In this document: positions 8,430-20,174 of the stretch, in pieces
How the letters are laid out: each line of letters begins with the position of its first letter
Numbering within the stretch: the first letter of the stretch is position 1
DNA from: Terrirhizobium terrae
GTDB taxonomy: Bacteria; Pseudomonadota; Alphaproteobacteria; Rhizobiales; Rhizobiaceae
Direction: 5' to 3'
Length of the DNA stretch: 64,000 nt
NCBI RefSeq assembly: GCF_030323265.1
Contig: NZ_CP104992.1
Location: 248,001-312,000 of the forward strand
Program-made: the position numbers and the translations under genes
The notes under the pieces: generated by a model
Told to the model about the DNA's origin: nothing
Databases searched by the model: none
Seen by the model: only the letters and a program-made list of their open reading frames with translations

Positions 8430-10265
8430 TCAGTTGAAGCGGCTTGGATCGATTGCCACGGTCGCGGCGACTGGCTTGAACCCTTCGTTGCCATAGGCGG
8501 CGGAATATTCGCTGTTGAGCGTCCGGGTGACGACGCGTGGCGCCTTAACGGACACGACGTCACCAGCCTTGCCGTTGTTCAGCGCCCACTTGGCCAGCGC
8601 GTCCTGGGTCAAGTCACCGGAAGGCTGCGCACTCGGCTTGTCGGATCGGCCACCCTTCATCGGTGTCGCGGTGACGGAAGCCGAAACCGGCCTCGGCGCA
8701 TCAAAACCGTCACCGAACTGCTTGGCGCGGGACGGCGCCTGCAGGATCTTCGGCGACAGGGCCGCAACATAGACCGGCTTGTGTGGCGGCGCGACCGGCT
8801 CAGCAGCACGGACGTTCGCAGCAACCGGCCTTACGGCGGCGACTGGAGCAGAAACCGGGCGCTCGTCATCCATACTGCGCGACAGGGCGGCCACCAGCTC
8901 AGGCGTCAACTCCTGTTCCTGAGACTGGGCGCGAGCCTGCGGCTGAGGCGGCTGGGCAACCGCTGCAAAGGCCATCTGCGGCGCTGCTGGGCGATGGCCC
9001 GGAAGCGGCACTGCCTCCATCTGCTGCAGCGAAGCCGGTACATCCGCCAACGACGCGGTCATCGACGACGTGTCGGCATCGCCCTTCAGGCCGCGTGCAC
9101 CGAGCAGGGTCGGCACGGGCACCGAATATTTGGCGAGATCCTCGAAATCCTCGTTCGGCGTCTGACCGCTGGCCGCAGCGGCCGCCTGCAGCGCGAGTGC
9201 TTCCTGCGCCGGGTTGCGCTGCTGCGAATAGAGAGCGGTCGCCAGTCCACCCGGACCATCCTGACGGAAGGCCGGGCGCGAGGCCGGGATCGGCGCTGCA
9301 ATATTGGCAGGCTGCTGCTGTTGCGTCGGCTCGGCCGATGCGACCATCACGCCGGGCAGCGGCGCATTGTCGTCTGCATCGTCCGAAGGCCTGAAGGCCG
9401 GAGCCGTCGACGGCTGCTGACGCGGAGACGCCATGGTCGGCGTGCTGCTTTCGCCGTTATCCTCTTCCTCGTCGGCACCACCGCCGAAAAGCGAGGCCAG
9501 GAAGCCACGACGCTTGCGCTCGCCGGCAGGTGCGCTGCCGGCGGTCGAAGCGATCTCGATCGAGCTTGAGCCGACGCGCTTCTTGTAATCCGCCAATGCC
9601 TGGTCATAACCCGGCAGCGGATTTCCGTCGGCAGGAAGGTGAAGCGTATTGCCCTTGGGGAAGATCTGCACCAGTTCCTGGCGGCTCATGCGTGGCCAGG
9701 CACGAACGCCGCCGACATCGAGATGCACGAAAGGAGAACCGGATTTCGGATAATAGCCGACGCCGCCGACCTGCATCTGCATGGCAAGAGCGCGGAGCGT
9801 CGCGAGCTTCACGCCCGGAATGTAGAAATCCATCGCCTTGCCGAGCGTGTGCTGGCTGTTCTTGGCAACACCCGTGTTGCGCGAACGCGAGCGCAGCATG
9901 CCGTTGGTTGCCGGCGAACGATAGGCGGAGACGACGTGGATGTAGTCCTTGGCGCCGCTGCGGCGATAGACTTCCCAAACGAGATCGAAGAGCCGAGGGT
10001 CCATCTTGGTCGGCTCGTTCTTGCGCCAGTCGCGCAGGAACTTGTTGATCTGGGCCAGGCCCTTGGGATCGAATCGGCCATTGCGCTTGAATGTGATCTC
10101 GGCCTTTTCACCCGTATGGATGAAATAGAGCTTGAGGCTGCGGTTCTCCGCAGCCGCCTCGGTCACGGAAGCGGACAGGATCGAGCCGGCAACGACTGCC
10201 AGCGCGGCGCCCATGGCAGCGCGCTTGGCCAGCGATTGAAATACTTTCAGAGCGAGATGTCGCAT
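8430..10265 (-). CDS. DUF882 (M15-like) cell-wall protein with long disordered tail
   Basis: 611 residues. The N-terminus has basic residues and a hydrophobic signal ending 'SVTEAAAENRSLKLYF'. Residues ~40-200 are the DUF882 domain, related to YcbK and D,D-/L,D-carboxypeptidases of family M15: 'VSAYRSPATNGMLRSRS', 'NSQHTLGKAMDFYIPG' (zinc His and Asp) and 'PFVHLDVGGVRAWPRM' (zinc His). The remaining ~400 residues are Pro/Ala/Gln-rich low complexity, probably disordered, ending with a conserved-looking 'AAYGNEGFKPVA'. The start MRHLALK at 10265 is chosen because it begins the signal; an in-frame start at 10388 is possible. Likely acts on peptidoglycan in the periplasm. Confidence 0.88.
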   Translation of the reverse strand: MRHLALKVFQSLAKRAAMGAALAVVAGSILSASVTEAAAENRSLKLYFIHTGEKAEITFKRNGRFDPKGLAQINKFLRDWRKNEPTKMDPRLFDLVWEVYRRSGAKDYIHVVSAYRSPATNGMLRSRSRNTGVAKNSQHTLGKAMDFYIPGVKLATLRALAMQMQVGGVGYYPKSGSPFVHLDVGGVRAWPRMSRQELVQIFPKGNTLHLPADGNPLPGYDQALADYKKRVGSSSIEIASTAGSAPAGERKRRGFLASLFGGGADEEEDNGESSTPTMASPRQQPSTAPAFRPSDDADDNAPLPGVMVASAEPTQQQQPANIAAPIPASRPAFRQDGPGGLATALYSQQRNPAQEALALQAAAAASGQTPNEDFEDLAKYSVPVPTLLGARGLKGDADTSSMTASLADVPASLQQMEAVPLPGHRPAAPQMAFAAVAQPPQPQARAQSQEQELTPELVAALSRSMDDERPVSAPVAAVRPVAANVRAAEPVAPPHKPVYVAALSPKILQAPSRAKQFGDGFDAPRPVSASVTATPMKGGRSDKPSAQPSGDLTQDALAKWALNNGKAGDVVSVKAPRVVTRTLNSEYSAAYGNEGFKPVAATVAIDPSRFN

Positions 10266-10497
10266 GCTCGCGCCCGAAAGCGTTTCTTTTGCATTCAACA
10301 AAGGCAAAGCGATCCCCGTCCTGTAGACAACGTCCCTCGCTGTCTCATTTGACTGACAATTGCGGTCACACGATGGCAAATTTGCCACACATGTACAAGC
10401 ATCTCTCCTATAGTCAATGAACTGCTAAGGATAGATTGACGCAGATTGCCATGGTTTCCTTGCCTGAAGATGACGGACTGCTAATCGAAATTCCGCT

Positions 10498-12056
<1,559 letters not shown>

Positions 12057-12247
12057 GCTTTCGGCTCCCGGCAACGTTCATCGTGCGCCCTTTTTGGGCT
12101 CTTATGCCTAGGGTTGTGCCAGAAAGGCTTGAACATCCCCTTTTGAGAAAAGCTCACATTTTAACCGTCTGAACGAAAAGCGGACGGCTCGCGCTGCCGG
12201 ATGCGAAATGCTAACCCTCGATGATCGATTTCAGGAAAGGACAAGTC

Positions 12248-14136
12248 ATGTTGAACCGCCCCGCGCAGTTGCGCATCGCAATGGCCACAGCCTCCGCGAG
12301 CGCCACGCCCTCCGAGCCTGTAAACGATCCCGTTCTCGGCACGCTGCCGGTCTGGAAGCTTTCCGATCTCTACGCCGCAAAGGACGCACCGACCTTCACC
12401 GCCGACCTGAAGAAGGGCGAGACGGACGCACTCGCCTTCGAGACCAAGTGGAAGGGCAAGCTTGCCGAAGCCGCGACGAAAACCGGTGCTGGCGGCATCG
12501 GCGAAGCGCTGAAGGAATACGAGGCGCTGGACGACCTGCTCGGCAAGATCGGCTCCTTTGCCGGCCTTACCTATTTCTCCGACACGTCCAACCCGGCCAA
12601 CGGCAAGTTCTATGGCGACGTGCAGGCAAAGCTGACGGACATGTCCGCTCATCTCCTGTTCTTCGCGCTGGAACTGAACCGCATCGACGATGCAGTCATG
12701 GATGCCTGCATGGATCGCGATCCGGCCGCCGGTCACTATCGCCCCTGGATCGTCGACCTGCGCAAGGACAAGCCCTTCCAGCTGGAAGACAAGCTGGAGC
12801 AACTCTTCCTCGAAAAATCGATGACCTCGGCCGCCGCCCTCAACCGTCTCTTCGACGAGACGATGGCGGAACTGCGCTTCGACATCGACGGTGAGAAGCG
12901 ACCGCTCGAAGTCACCCTCAACATGCTGCAGGAAAGCGATCCCGAGGTTCGCGCCAAGGCGGCGGCCGCCTTGTCAAAGACCTTCAACGAAAACCTGCGC
13001 GTCTTCACGCTGATCACCAATACGCTCGCCAAGGACAAGGAAATCTCCGACCGCTGGCGCGGCTTCGAGGATATCGCCGACAGCCGCCACCTGGCCAACC
13101 GTGTCGAGCGTGAGGTCGTCGATGCGCTGGCCGAGGCCGTGCAGCAGGCCTATCCGCGCCTCTCCCATCGCTACTATGCGATGAAGGCGAAATGGCTCGG
13201 CATGGACCAGATGAACTACTGGGACCGCAACGCGCCGCTGCCGGAGACGCCGAAGGCGCTGATCCCCTGGACCACCGCCAAGGACACCGTTCTCTCCGCC
13301 TATGGCGCCTTCGCCCCGGAAATGGCCGATATCGCCGGCCGCTTCTTCGACGAAGAATGGATCGACGCCCCTGCCCGCCCCGGCAAGGCACCGGGCGCCT
13401 TCGCCCACCCGACAGTGCCCTCGGCGCATCCCTATGTGCTGGTCAACTATCTCGGCAAGCCGCGCGACGTCATGACGCTCGCCCACGAACTCGGCCATGG
13501 CGTGCATCAGGTGCTTGCCGGCGAACAAGGCGCGCTGATGTGCCAGACCCCGCTGACACTGGCGGAAACCGCCTCCGTATTCGGCGAAATGCTGACCTTC
13601 CGCGCACTCCTGGAAAAAACGACCGACAAGCGCGAACGCAAGGCGATGCTCGCCCAGAAGGTCGAGGATATGATCAACACGGTCGTGCGCCAGATCGCCT
13701 TCTATCAGTTCGAGCGCAAGCTCCACACCGCCCGCAAGGACGGCGAACTGACGGCGGAGCAGATCGGCGAACTATGGCTGTCGGTCCAGAACGAGAGCCT
13801 CGGCCCGGCGATCAGGATCTCGGAAGGCTACGAGACGTGGTGGACCTATATCCCCCACTTCATCCATTCGCCCTTCTATGTCTACGCATACGCCTTCGGC
13901 GACTGCCTGGTGAACTCGCTCTACGCCGTCTACCAGAACGCCGCTCCCAATTCCGGCAAGGGGGCTTCCAGGACAAGTATTTCGAACTGCTCAAGGCCGG
14001 CGGCACCAAGCACCATTCGGAGCTGCTAAAGCCGTTTGGCCTCGACGCGACCGACCCGACCTTCTGGTCCAAGGGCCTGGCGATGATCGAAGGGCTGATT
14101 GATGAGCTGGAAGCGCTCGACAAGGAACTCGGCTGA
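12248..14136 (+). CDS. pepF: M3-family oligoendopeptidase F (one-base frameshift)
   Basis: 629 residues after repair. Zinc metallopeptidase that cleaves short peptides in the cytoplasm. The zinc motif is 'TLAHELGHGVHQVL' (HExGH), with the third ligand Glu in 'LTLAETASVFGEML'. The C-terminal 'YIPHFIHSPFYVYAYAFGD' is typical of PepF. The frame is lost in a G-run at 13960-13964: five G are present and six are needed to give 'GKGGFQDKYFELL' and the correct end at 14136. The start at 12248 has AAGG in 'aggaaaggacaagtc'. A strong terminator follows. Confidence 0.92.
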
Positions 14137-14151
14137 AAGCTCAAGACAAAC

Positions 14152-14181
14152 AAAAACGGCCGGGTCTCCCCGGCCGTTTTT
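14152..14181 (+). terminator. Terminator of pepF
   Basis: Stem AAAAACGGCCGGG / CCCGGCCGTTTTT around a short TCTC loop, 16 bases past the pepF stop, ending in T-rich DNA. The A-run before it makes it likely to work for the convergent nfeD gene too. Confidence 0.92.
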
Positions 14182-14199
14182 GTTTAACGAGAAAATTGT

Positions 14200-14664
14200 C
14201 TACCTGATCACCGGCTCGACCGTCAGATCCCGTCCGCTCGACGCGATCACCCGCACCCGTGAGCCGACCGGCAGGTCCGGCCCCATCACCGACCACATCG
14301 TATCGTCGAGCTTGATGCGTCCGCGACCTTCCAGGATCGGTTCGGATAGTGTCGCGGTCCGCCCAATCAGGCTCTCGCCGCGACGGTTGAGTGTCGGCTC
14401 GTCTGTCCTGCTGCCCTTGCCGTTATAGATCCGACGCCCGACGATGGCGAAGAGAACGGAGAGCACGGCAAACAGCAGAAGCTGGACATGCCAGCCCCAA
14501 AACGCGGCATCCCAGAAGGCGAGCGACAGCGCGCCGAGCACGACGGCCGCAGCACCGATCCAGATCAGGAAGACGCCGGGCACGACCAGTTCCAGCACCA
14601 GAAGCACGATGCCGACAATCCACCAGCCCCAGGCGCCAAGGCTATTCCAGAGTTCGACCACCAT
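14200..14664 (-). CDS. NfeD-like membrane protein
   Basis: 154 residues. Starts MVVELWNSLGAWGWW with AGAGGTAAGG just upstream. There are two to three transmembrane segments (residues ~10-30, 34-52, 58-76), then a soluble OB-fold domain 'ESLIGRTATLSEPILEGRG' and 'DGPDLPVGSRVRVI'-like end. This is the short NfeD form without the ClpP-like protease. NfeD proteins pair with SPFH proteins in the same membrane. It starts four bases after the SPFH gene stop, so the two are one operon. Confidence 0.92.
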   Translation of the reverse strand: MVVELWNSLGAWGWWIVGIVLLVLELVVPGVFLIWIGAAAVVLGALSLAFWDAAFWGWHVQLLLFAVLSVLFAIVGRRIYNGKGSRTDEPTLNRRGESLIGRTATLSEPILEGRGRIKLDDTMWSVMGPDLPVGSRVRVIASSGRDLTVEPVIR

Positions 14665-14668
14665 CGCC

Positions 14669-15700
14669 TTACCTCTCAGAGGTCGGTGGCGTGAACGGCG
14701 GCACGACGGCGGTGACCGTCGGCGTGCTGCGGGCCGGACGTGGTGGCTGAGGGCGAGGCGCGGACGGTGCCGGACCATTGCCGTCGCCGAACACTTCCTT
14801 GGCAATGGCGCCGATACCGCCGATCGAGCCGATCAGCGACGAGGCTTCCAGCGGCATCAACACGATCTTCGAATTGCTGGCCTTGCCGATCTCGACCAGC
14901 GCCTCAGTATATTTCTGTGCCACGAAGTAGTTGATCGCCTGCACGTCGCCGGCGCCGATCGCCTCGGACACGACCTGCGTCGCCTTGGCTTCCGCTTCCG
15001 CCAGACGCTCGCGCGCTTCCGCCTCGCGAAACGCCGCCTCGCGCTCGCCTTCTGCCTGCAGGACGGCTGCCTGCTTCGCGCCTTCTGCACGCAGGATCTG
15101 CGCATTACGGGCACCTTCGGCCTCCAGAACCAGCGCGCGCTTTTCGCGCTCCGCCTTCATCTGCCGGGCCATGGATTCAACCAGATCCTTCGGCGGCTGG
15201 ATGTCCTTGATCTCGATACGGGTCACCTTGATGCCCCACGGATGAACGGCTTCATCGACCACACGCAGCAGGCGCTCGTTGATGACGTCGCGGTTGGATA
15301 AGAGCTCGTCGAGATCCATCGAACCCATGACCGAGCGGATATTGGTCATGGTCAGGTTCTGGATGGCGTTTTCCAGGTTGGCGATCTGGTAGGCGGCCTG
15401 GGCTGGGTTCAGCACCTGATAGAATGCTACCGCGTCCGCCGCGACGCTGGCATTGTCCTTGGTGATGACTTCCTGCGTCGGAATGTCGAGCACCTGCTCC
15501 ATCACGTTCATTTTGGAGCCGATGCGCTCGATGAACGGCGTCAGGATGTTGAGGCCCGGCTGCAGCGTGCGGGTATATTTGCCGAAACGTTCGACCGTGT
15601 ACGCATAGCCCTGCGGCACCGTCTTCACCAGAGCGAAGAGCAGCATGATCGCAAGGATCACCACCACGATCACGAAAATATCAAAACCACCAATATTCAT
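14669..15700 (-). CDS. SPFH/band-7 membrane protein (paraslipin, stomatin-like)
   Basis: 343 residues. One N-terminal membrane anchor (residues 6-26), then the SPFH domain: '[19 protein letters not shown]', '[16 protein letters not shown]', '[17 protein letters not shown]'. Residues ~210-270 are a long Ala/Glu/Arg coiled coil ('[20 protein letters not shown]'), and the tail is Pro-rich. It oligomerises as a membrane scaffold with NfeD, thought to organise lipid domains and guide membrane proteases. The start at 15700 has GGGGGAG upstream. First gene of the spfh-nfeD operon. Confidence 0.93.
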   Translation of the reverse strand: MNIGGFDIFVIVVVILAIMLLFALVKTVPQGYAYTVERFGKYTRTLQPGLNILTPFIERIGSKMNVMEQVLDIPTQEVITKDNASVAADAVAFYQVLNPAQAAYQIANLENAIQNLTMTNIRSVMGSMDLDELLSNRDVINERLLRVVDEAVHPWGIKVTRIEIKDIQPPKDLVESMARQMKAEREKRALVLEAEGARNAQILRAEGAKQAAVLQAEGEREAAFREAEARERLAEAEAKATQVVSEAIGAGDVQAINYFVAQKYTEALVEIGKASNSKIVLMPLEASSLIGSIGGIGAIAKEVFGDGNGPAPSAPRPQPPRPARSTPTVTAVVPPFTPPTSER

Positions 15701-15844
15701 AGAATAACTCCCCCGTGACGATGTCGCTGCCATATGTGTGGCGAAGGAAGTTCAGGTCAAGCATTCACAAACGCCGGCCAACGCTTTAAAGAGCCACGAC
15801 GAAGACCGGTCGCAGCCTACCCGGACAAAACAAGGACCCAAGAT

Positions 15845-16570
15845 ATGAAGACAATAGTCGTCTGCTCCGGCGGACTGGATTCCGTTTCGCTTGCCCACAA
15901 CATCGCCGCCAGGGGCGACCTCATGGGTCTCATCTCCTTCGATTATGGTCAGCGCCACAGGAAGGAACTGGAATTCGCCGCTGCGGCGGCAGAACGCCTC
16001 GGCGTCTTCCACCAGATCATCGACATGCGCGCCATCGGCAGCCAGCTGACCGGCTCGGCCCTCACCGATGATGTCGACGTCCCCGACGGCCACTATGCCG
16101 AAGAGACGATGCGCATCACCGTGGTGCCGAACCGCAACGCGATCATGCTGACGGTCGCCTTCGGTGTCGCCGCCGCGCGTCAGGCGGACGCGGTCGCGAT
16201 CGCCGTCCATGGCGGCGACCACTTCATCTATCCCGACTGCCGCCCGGGCTTCATTGACGCTTTTGACACGATGCAGCGCCACGCGCTGGACGGCTATGCC
16301 TCGGTGAAACTCCTTGCTCCCTACGTGACCGGCTCCAAGGCCGACATCGTCACCGATGGTGACCGAACCGGCACGCCCTTCATCGAAACTTGGTCCTGCT
16401 ACAAGGGCGGTGAGCGGCATTGCGGCCGCTGCGGCACCTGCGTCGAACGCCGCGAAGCCTTTCATCTCGCCGGCGTCGAAGACCCGACAGACTACGAGGA
16501 CCCGGATTTCTGGAAGGCGGCGACCGAAGGCTTTCAGGCCCCGGAATTCAAGGCAGAGGAGATCCGCTGA
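15845..16570 (+). CDS. queC: 7-cyano-7-deazaguanine synthase
   Basis: 241 residues. ATP-dependent conversion of 7-carboxy-7-deazaguanine with ammonia to preQ0, a precursor of queuosine in tRNA. N-terminal PP-loop 'VVCSGGLDSVSLAHN' binds ATP. The C-terminal zinc cluster is 'SCYKGGERHCGRCGTC' with four Cys. The start MKTIVVCSG at 15845 fits family length. It overlaps queD by one base (TGATG), and the order queC-queD-queE gives a complete route from 6-carboxytetrahydropterin onward. No preQ1 riboswitch was recognised ahead of it. Confidence 0.96.
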   Translation: MKTIVVCSGGLDSVSLAHNIAARGDLMGLISFDYGQRHRKELEFAAAAAERLGVFHQIIDMRAIGSQLTGSALTDDVDVPDGHYAEETMRITVVPNRNAIMLTVAFGVAAARQADAVAIAVHGGDHFIYPDCRPGFIDAFDTMQRHALDGYASVKLLAPYVTGSKADIVTDGDRTGTPFIETWSCYKGGERHCGRCGTCVERREAFHLAGVEDPTDYEDPDFWKAATEGFQAPEFKAEEIR

Positions 16571-16938
16571 TGTACCGGATCACCAAGGAATTCCATTTCT
16601 CCGCCTCGCATCAGCTGTCGCACCTGCCGGCCGATCACCAATGTGCCCGCCTGCACGGCCACAACTATATCGTCGTCGTCGAACTTGCCTCGGCCGATCT
16701 GAACGATGACGGTTTCGTGCGCGACTATCATGAACTCGCGCCGCTCAAGCGCTACATTGACGATGAATTCGACCACCGCCACCTGAACGACGTGCTCGGC
16801 CACGACAAGGTGACATCGGAATATCTGGCAAAACACTTCTACGACTGGTGCAAGACCCGCCTGCCAGAGACCACGGCCGTGCGCGTCAGCGAAACGCCAA
16901 AAACCTGGGCCGAGTATCGGCCCGAGATCCGGCCATGA
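16570..16938 (+). CDS. queD: 6-carboxy-5,6,7,8-tetrahydropterin synthase
   Basis: 122 residues, family length. Converts 7,8-dihydroneopterin triphosphate to 6-carboxytetrahydropterin. Zinc-binding His in '[11 protein letters not shown]' and '[12 protein letters not shown]'; catalytic Cys in '[11 protein letters not shown]'; substrate Glu in '[12 protein letters not shown]'. Start overlaps queC stop by one base, and its stop overlaps the queE start by four bases, so the three are tightly coupled. Confidence 0.96.
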   Translation: MYRITKEFHFSASHQLSHLPADHQCARLHGHNYIVVVELASADLNDDGFVRDYHELAPLKRYIDDEFDHRHLNDVLGHDKVTSEYLAKHFYDWCKTRLPETTAVRVSETPKTWAEYRPEIRP

Positions 16939-17669
16939 GCACCACCTCAGACAAGATCCGCATCAGCGAGATCTTCGGCCCGACCATCCAGGGCGAAGGC
17001 ATGCTGATCGGCCAGCCGACCGTGTTCGTCCGCACCGGCGGCTGCGATTATCGCTGTTCGTGGTGCGATACCCTGCATGCGGTCGACAGCGCCTATCGCC
17101 ACGACTGGAAGTCGATGGATGCCGAAGCGATCTGGAAAGAGGTCCGCCGCCTTTCCGGCGATACGCCGCTGATGGTGTCGCTGTCCGGCGGCAATCCCGC
17201 CATCCAGCCTCTCAAGCCTTTGATCCGGCGAGGCAAGAACGACGGCTACCGCTTCGCCATAGAGACGCAAGGGAGCGTGGCCCGCGACTGGTTTGCCGAT
17301 CTCGACGTCCTCGTGCTCTCGCCGAAACCGCCGTCGAGCGGCATGGAGACCGACTGGGATACCCTGACGGACTGTCTCGCAGCGGCTGGAAAAGCGCCGC
17401 GCATCGCCCTGAAATTCGTCGTCTTCGACGATGCCGACTATGACTTCGCGAGAGATGCCTCGCGGCGCTGTCCGGAACTGCCCGTCTATCTCCAGCCCGG
17501 CAACCACACGCCTCCGCCACCGGACGATGACGATGCGAGGATGGACCTCGACGGCATCATGGACCGTATGCTGTGGCTGGTCGACAAGGTGACCGGCGAC
17601 CGCTGGTTCTCCGCCACCGTCCTGCCGCAGCTCCACGTTCTCCTTTGGGGCAACAAGCGCGGGGTCTGA
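16935..17669 (+). CDS. queE: 7-carboxy-7-deazaguanine synthase, radical SAM
   Basis: 244 residues. Radical-SAM enzyme making 7-carboxy-7-deazaguanine from the QueD product. The iron-sulphur motif '[17 protein letters not shown]' is Cx3Cx2C, and '[19 protein letters not shown]' is the typical N-terminal block. '[13 protein letters not shown]' is the SAM-binding GGE-like turn. Start ATGA overlaps queD stop. Last gene of the queCDE operon; a monooxygenase gene follows 58 bases later on the same strand. Confidence 0.96.
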   Translation: MSTTSDKIRISEIFGPTIQGEGMLIGQPTVFVRTGGCDYRCSWCDTLHAVDSAYRHDWKSMDAEAIWKEVRRLSGDTPLMVSLSGGNPAIQPLKPLIRRGKNDGYRFAIETQGSVARDWFADLDVLVLSPKPPSSGMETDWDTLTDCLAAAGKAPRIALKFVVFDDADYDFARDASRRCPELPVYLQPGNHTPPPPDDDDARMDLDGIMDRMLWLVDKVTGDRWFSATVLPQLHVLLWGNKRGV

Positions 17670-17727
17670 CATTTGCTTTTCCGCCTCCGGCCCTAAATCT
17701 CAGGAAGGTTTGAGGGAGGCGGAAACA

Positions 17728-19292
17728 ATGCGTCATGACGTGCTGATCGTGGGGGCCGGACCGACCGGCCTCGTGCTGGCGCTTTGGCTCACGCGAATGG
17801 GCGTGAAGGTCCGCATCATCTCCAAGGCATCGGGACCAGGTACGGCTTCGCGGGCGCTTGCCATCCATGCCCGCACACTCGAACTCTATGGGCAGCTGGA
17901 TCTCGCAAAGCCGATCGTCGCCGACGGACATCACGTTGCCGGCGTCAACGTCTGGGTCGGCGGAGAGAAGCAGGCGCGGGTGCCGCTCGGCAACATCGGC
18001 GAAAGCCTGACGCCCTACCCTTTCCTCCACATCTACCCCCAGGACCGGCACGAGCAACTGCTCCTGTCGCGGCTGGAGGCGATGGGTGTCACCGTCGAAT
18101 GGAACACGACCCTCATCGATTTCGAGGAAACGCCCGACGCCGTGGTCGCGCGCCTGCAGACGGCGGACGGATGGCAGACCACATCCGAGACGGCCTTCCT
18201 AGCCGGCTGCGACGGCGCAAGCTCGGCAGTGCGCAAGTCTCTCGGCTTCGGCTTCCCAGGCGGAACCTACCAGCAGACCTTCTATGTCGCCGATGTGGAG
18301 GCATCCGGCCCGCCGATGAACGGCGAGCTCAACATCGCGCTCGACAGCGCAGACTTTCTCGCCGTCTTCCTCTCGATCATGGAACGCGTGCACGGCTGAT
18401 CGGGACGGTGGAGGAAAGCGACACTGACGCAGGCAGCTTGCGTTTCGAGGACCTGAAGGACAAGGCGGTCGAACATCTCGGCATCGAGGTCACAACGGTC
18501 AACTGGTTCTCGACCTACCGCGTCCATCACCGGGTGGCCGAACATTTCCGCAAGAGCCGCGCCTTCATTCTCGGCGATGCGGCGCATATCCATAGCCCGG
18601 CCGGCGGCCAGGGCATGAATACCGGCATCGGCGATGCCATCAACCTCGCCTGGAAGCTGAAGGCCGTCCTGTCCGGCGGCGTCAGGGATGCCGAGGCGAA
18701 GGAGCGGCTGCTTTCATCTTTCGAGGAAGAGCGCATCGCCTTCGCCCGCAAGCTGGTCCGCACCACCGACCAGGCCTTCAGCCTTGCCACGTCGGACGGC
18801 CGTATCGCGCAATTCGTCAGGACGAGGCTGGTGCCGCTGGTCATGCCGCTCGCCGCCGGACTGGAGCCGATACGGGAATTCATGTTCCGCACCGTCTCCC
18901 AGATCATGATCAATTATCGCGGCGATTATCTGAGTGTCGGCGAAGCCGGTCAGGTCCATGGCGGCGACCGCCTGCCCTGGCTCGATGCCGGCGACGGCCG
19001 CTCGAACTACGATGCGTTCAATCGGCTCTGCTGGCAGGTGCATGTCTATGGCTATGCGGGATATGCGCTGGAGGATTGGTGCAGCAAAAACGCCATCCCC
19101 CTGCAGGCCTACCCCTGGCAACCAGCTTGCGAGGACGCCGGGTTCGCCCGGGACGCCGTCTATCTGCTGCGGCCAGACAGCTATGTCGCCGCGGCTTTCC
19201 ATGCAACGTCCCTCGAAGCGATCGAGCGTTACTTCGACGACCACGGCATCAATCTGCCGATGACAGCGAGTACCGCCGCCTATTCAGCGTAG
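17728..19292 (+). CDS. FAD-binding aromatic-type monooxygenase (one-base frameshift)
   Basis: 521 residues after repair. Class A flavoprotein hydroxylase (PheA/TfdB/MhpA-like). FAD motif 'DVLIVGAGPTGLVLALWL' at the N-terminus, and the second FAD motif 'AFILGDAAHIHSPAGGQGMN' near residue 285. The frame breaks at 18369-18370: one extra C gives 'AVFPLDHGTRARLIGTV', rejoining the downstream frame. The start MRHDVLIVG at 17728 has GGGAGG-type purines upstream. It probably hydroxylates an aromatic or polyketide-like compound using NAD(P)H. The stop overlaps the convergent SDR gene end by 13 bases. Confidence 0.88.
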
Positions 19293-19970
19293 ATCATCTT
19301 CTTGGTCATGCCGCCATCGACCGAGAGCGTCTGCCCGGTGACGAGATCCTGCCCCGGCAAGGTAGAGCACCGCATCGGCAATATCCTTCGGGCGGCCGAC
19401 GCGACCGGCCGGATGCTGCGCCTCGTCCTCGTGGCTGAGCTTCGTCTCGTTGGTGATCCATCCGGGCGCGATCGCGTTCACCCGGATCTTTGGCCCGAGG
19501 CTGACGGCAAGCGCATGGGTAAGCGCCACCAGCCCGCCCCTGGATGCCGCATAGGCTTCCGAATTCGGCTCCGACATGAAGGCGCGGGTGGACGCCATGT
19601 TGACGATCGAACCACCTTCGCGCATCAGCGGCGCAACCGCCCGCGTCATCAGAAAGGCGCCGGTCAGATGGCTGTCGATGACGCGGCGCCAGTCGGTGAG
19701 CGACATCTCGAGGATCGGCGCGCCGAGCGCGCCGCCCGTGGCACCCGCATTGTTGACCAGCAGGTCGAGCCGATCCCACTTGAGTTCGGCAACCGCGATC
19801 TCGACCGAAGCCTCGTCCGACACATCGCATTCGACCTGCCGCACTCCCTCAACCGGATGTGCCGCCTCCGTCAGATCGAAGGACGCGACCTCATAGCCTC
19901 TCGCAGACAGTGCCTCACAGATCCCGGTCCCGATCAGCCCGGCGCCTCCGGTGACGATTGCCTTCATCAT
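19280..19970 (-). CDS. Short-chain dehydrogenase/reductase (one-base insertion)
   Basis: 229 residues after repair. NAD(P) motif 'AIVTGGAGLIGTGICEAL' (TGGxxxIG), 'LDLLVNNAGATGG', catalytic Ser in 'VNMASTRAFMSEPNSEAYAA' with Tyr-x3-Ser in place of the usual Tyr-x3-Lys (reads Y-A-A-S-R). The C-terminal frame is lost at plus-strand CCCC 19352-19355; removing one base gives 'YLAGQDLVTGQTLSVDGG' and an end at 19280. The start at 19970 or 19967 has AAGGAGC. The missing catalytic Lys is worth noting. Upstream lies a RIME-like repeat. Confidence 0.83.
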
Positions 19971-20023
19971 GGTTCGCTCCTTTGGTTTCCGAGTTGCCCG
20001 ACAGGACGACGGATGGGAAAAAG

Positions 20024-20155
20024 TTCCCTCCCAAACCTCCCCACAAGGGGGAGAGTTTAGCCTGGCCGCACCGCCGAACCTCAATCGGAGCAGGCGATGG
20101 CTGCGAGTCTTCTCCCCCTTGTGGGGGAGATGGCCGGCAGGCCAGAGGGGACTTA
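20024..20155. repeat. RIME-like palindromic repeat, copy 1
   Basis: About 132 bp between hemH (stop 20175) and the SDR start. It has two short palindromes, CTCCCCACAAGGGGGAG near 20037-20053 and CTCCCCCTTGTGGGGGAG near 20112-20129, which are also inverted copies of each other, followed by 'atggccggcaggccaga'. A second copy lies at 28906-29040 with near-identical ends and a diverged middle. This matches the known rhizobial intergenic mosaic element type. Transcribed, it would fold into a long cruciform-like stem. Confidence 0.85.
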
Positions 20156-20174
20156 CCCGCGACAAAACACCGGC

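Noticed and set aside
15734-15844. Possible preQ1 riboswitch before queC.
   Set aside because: The leader is short and lacks the recognisable preQ1 hairpin with A-rich tail.
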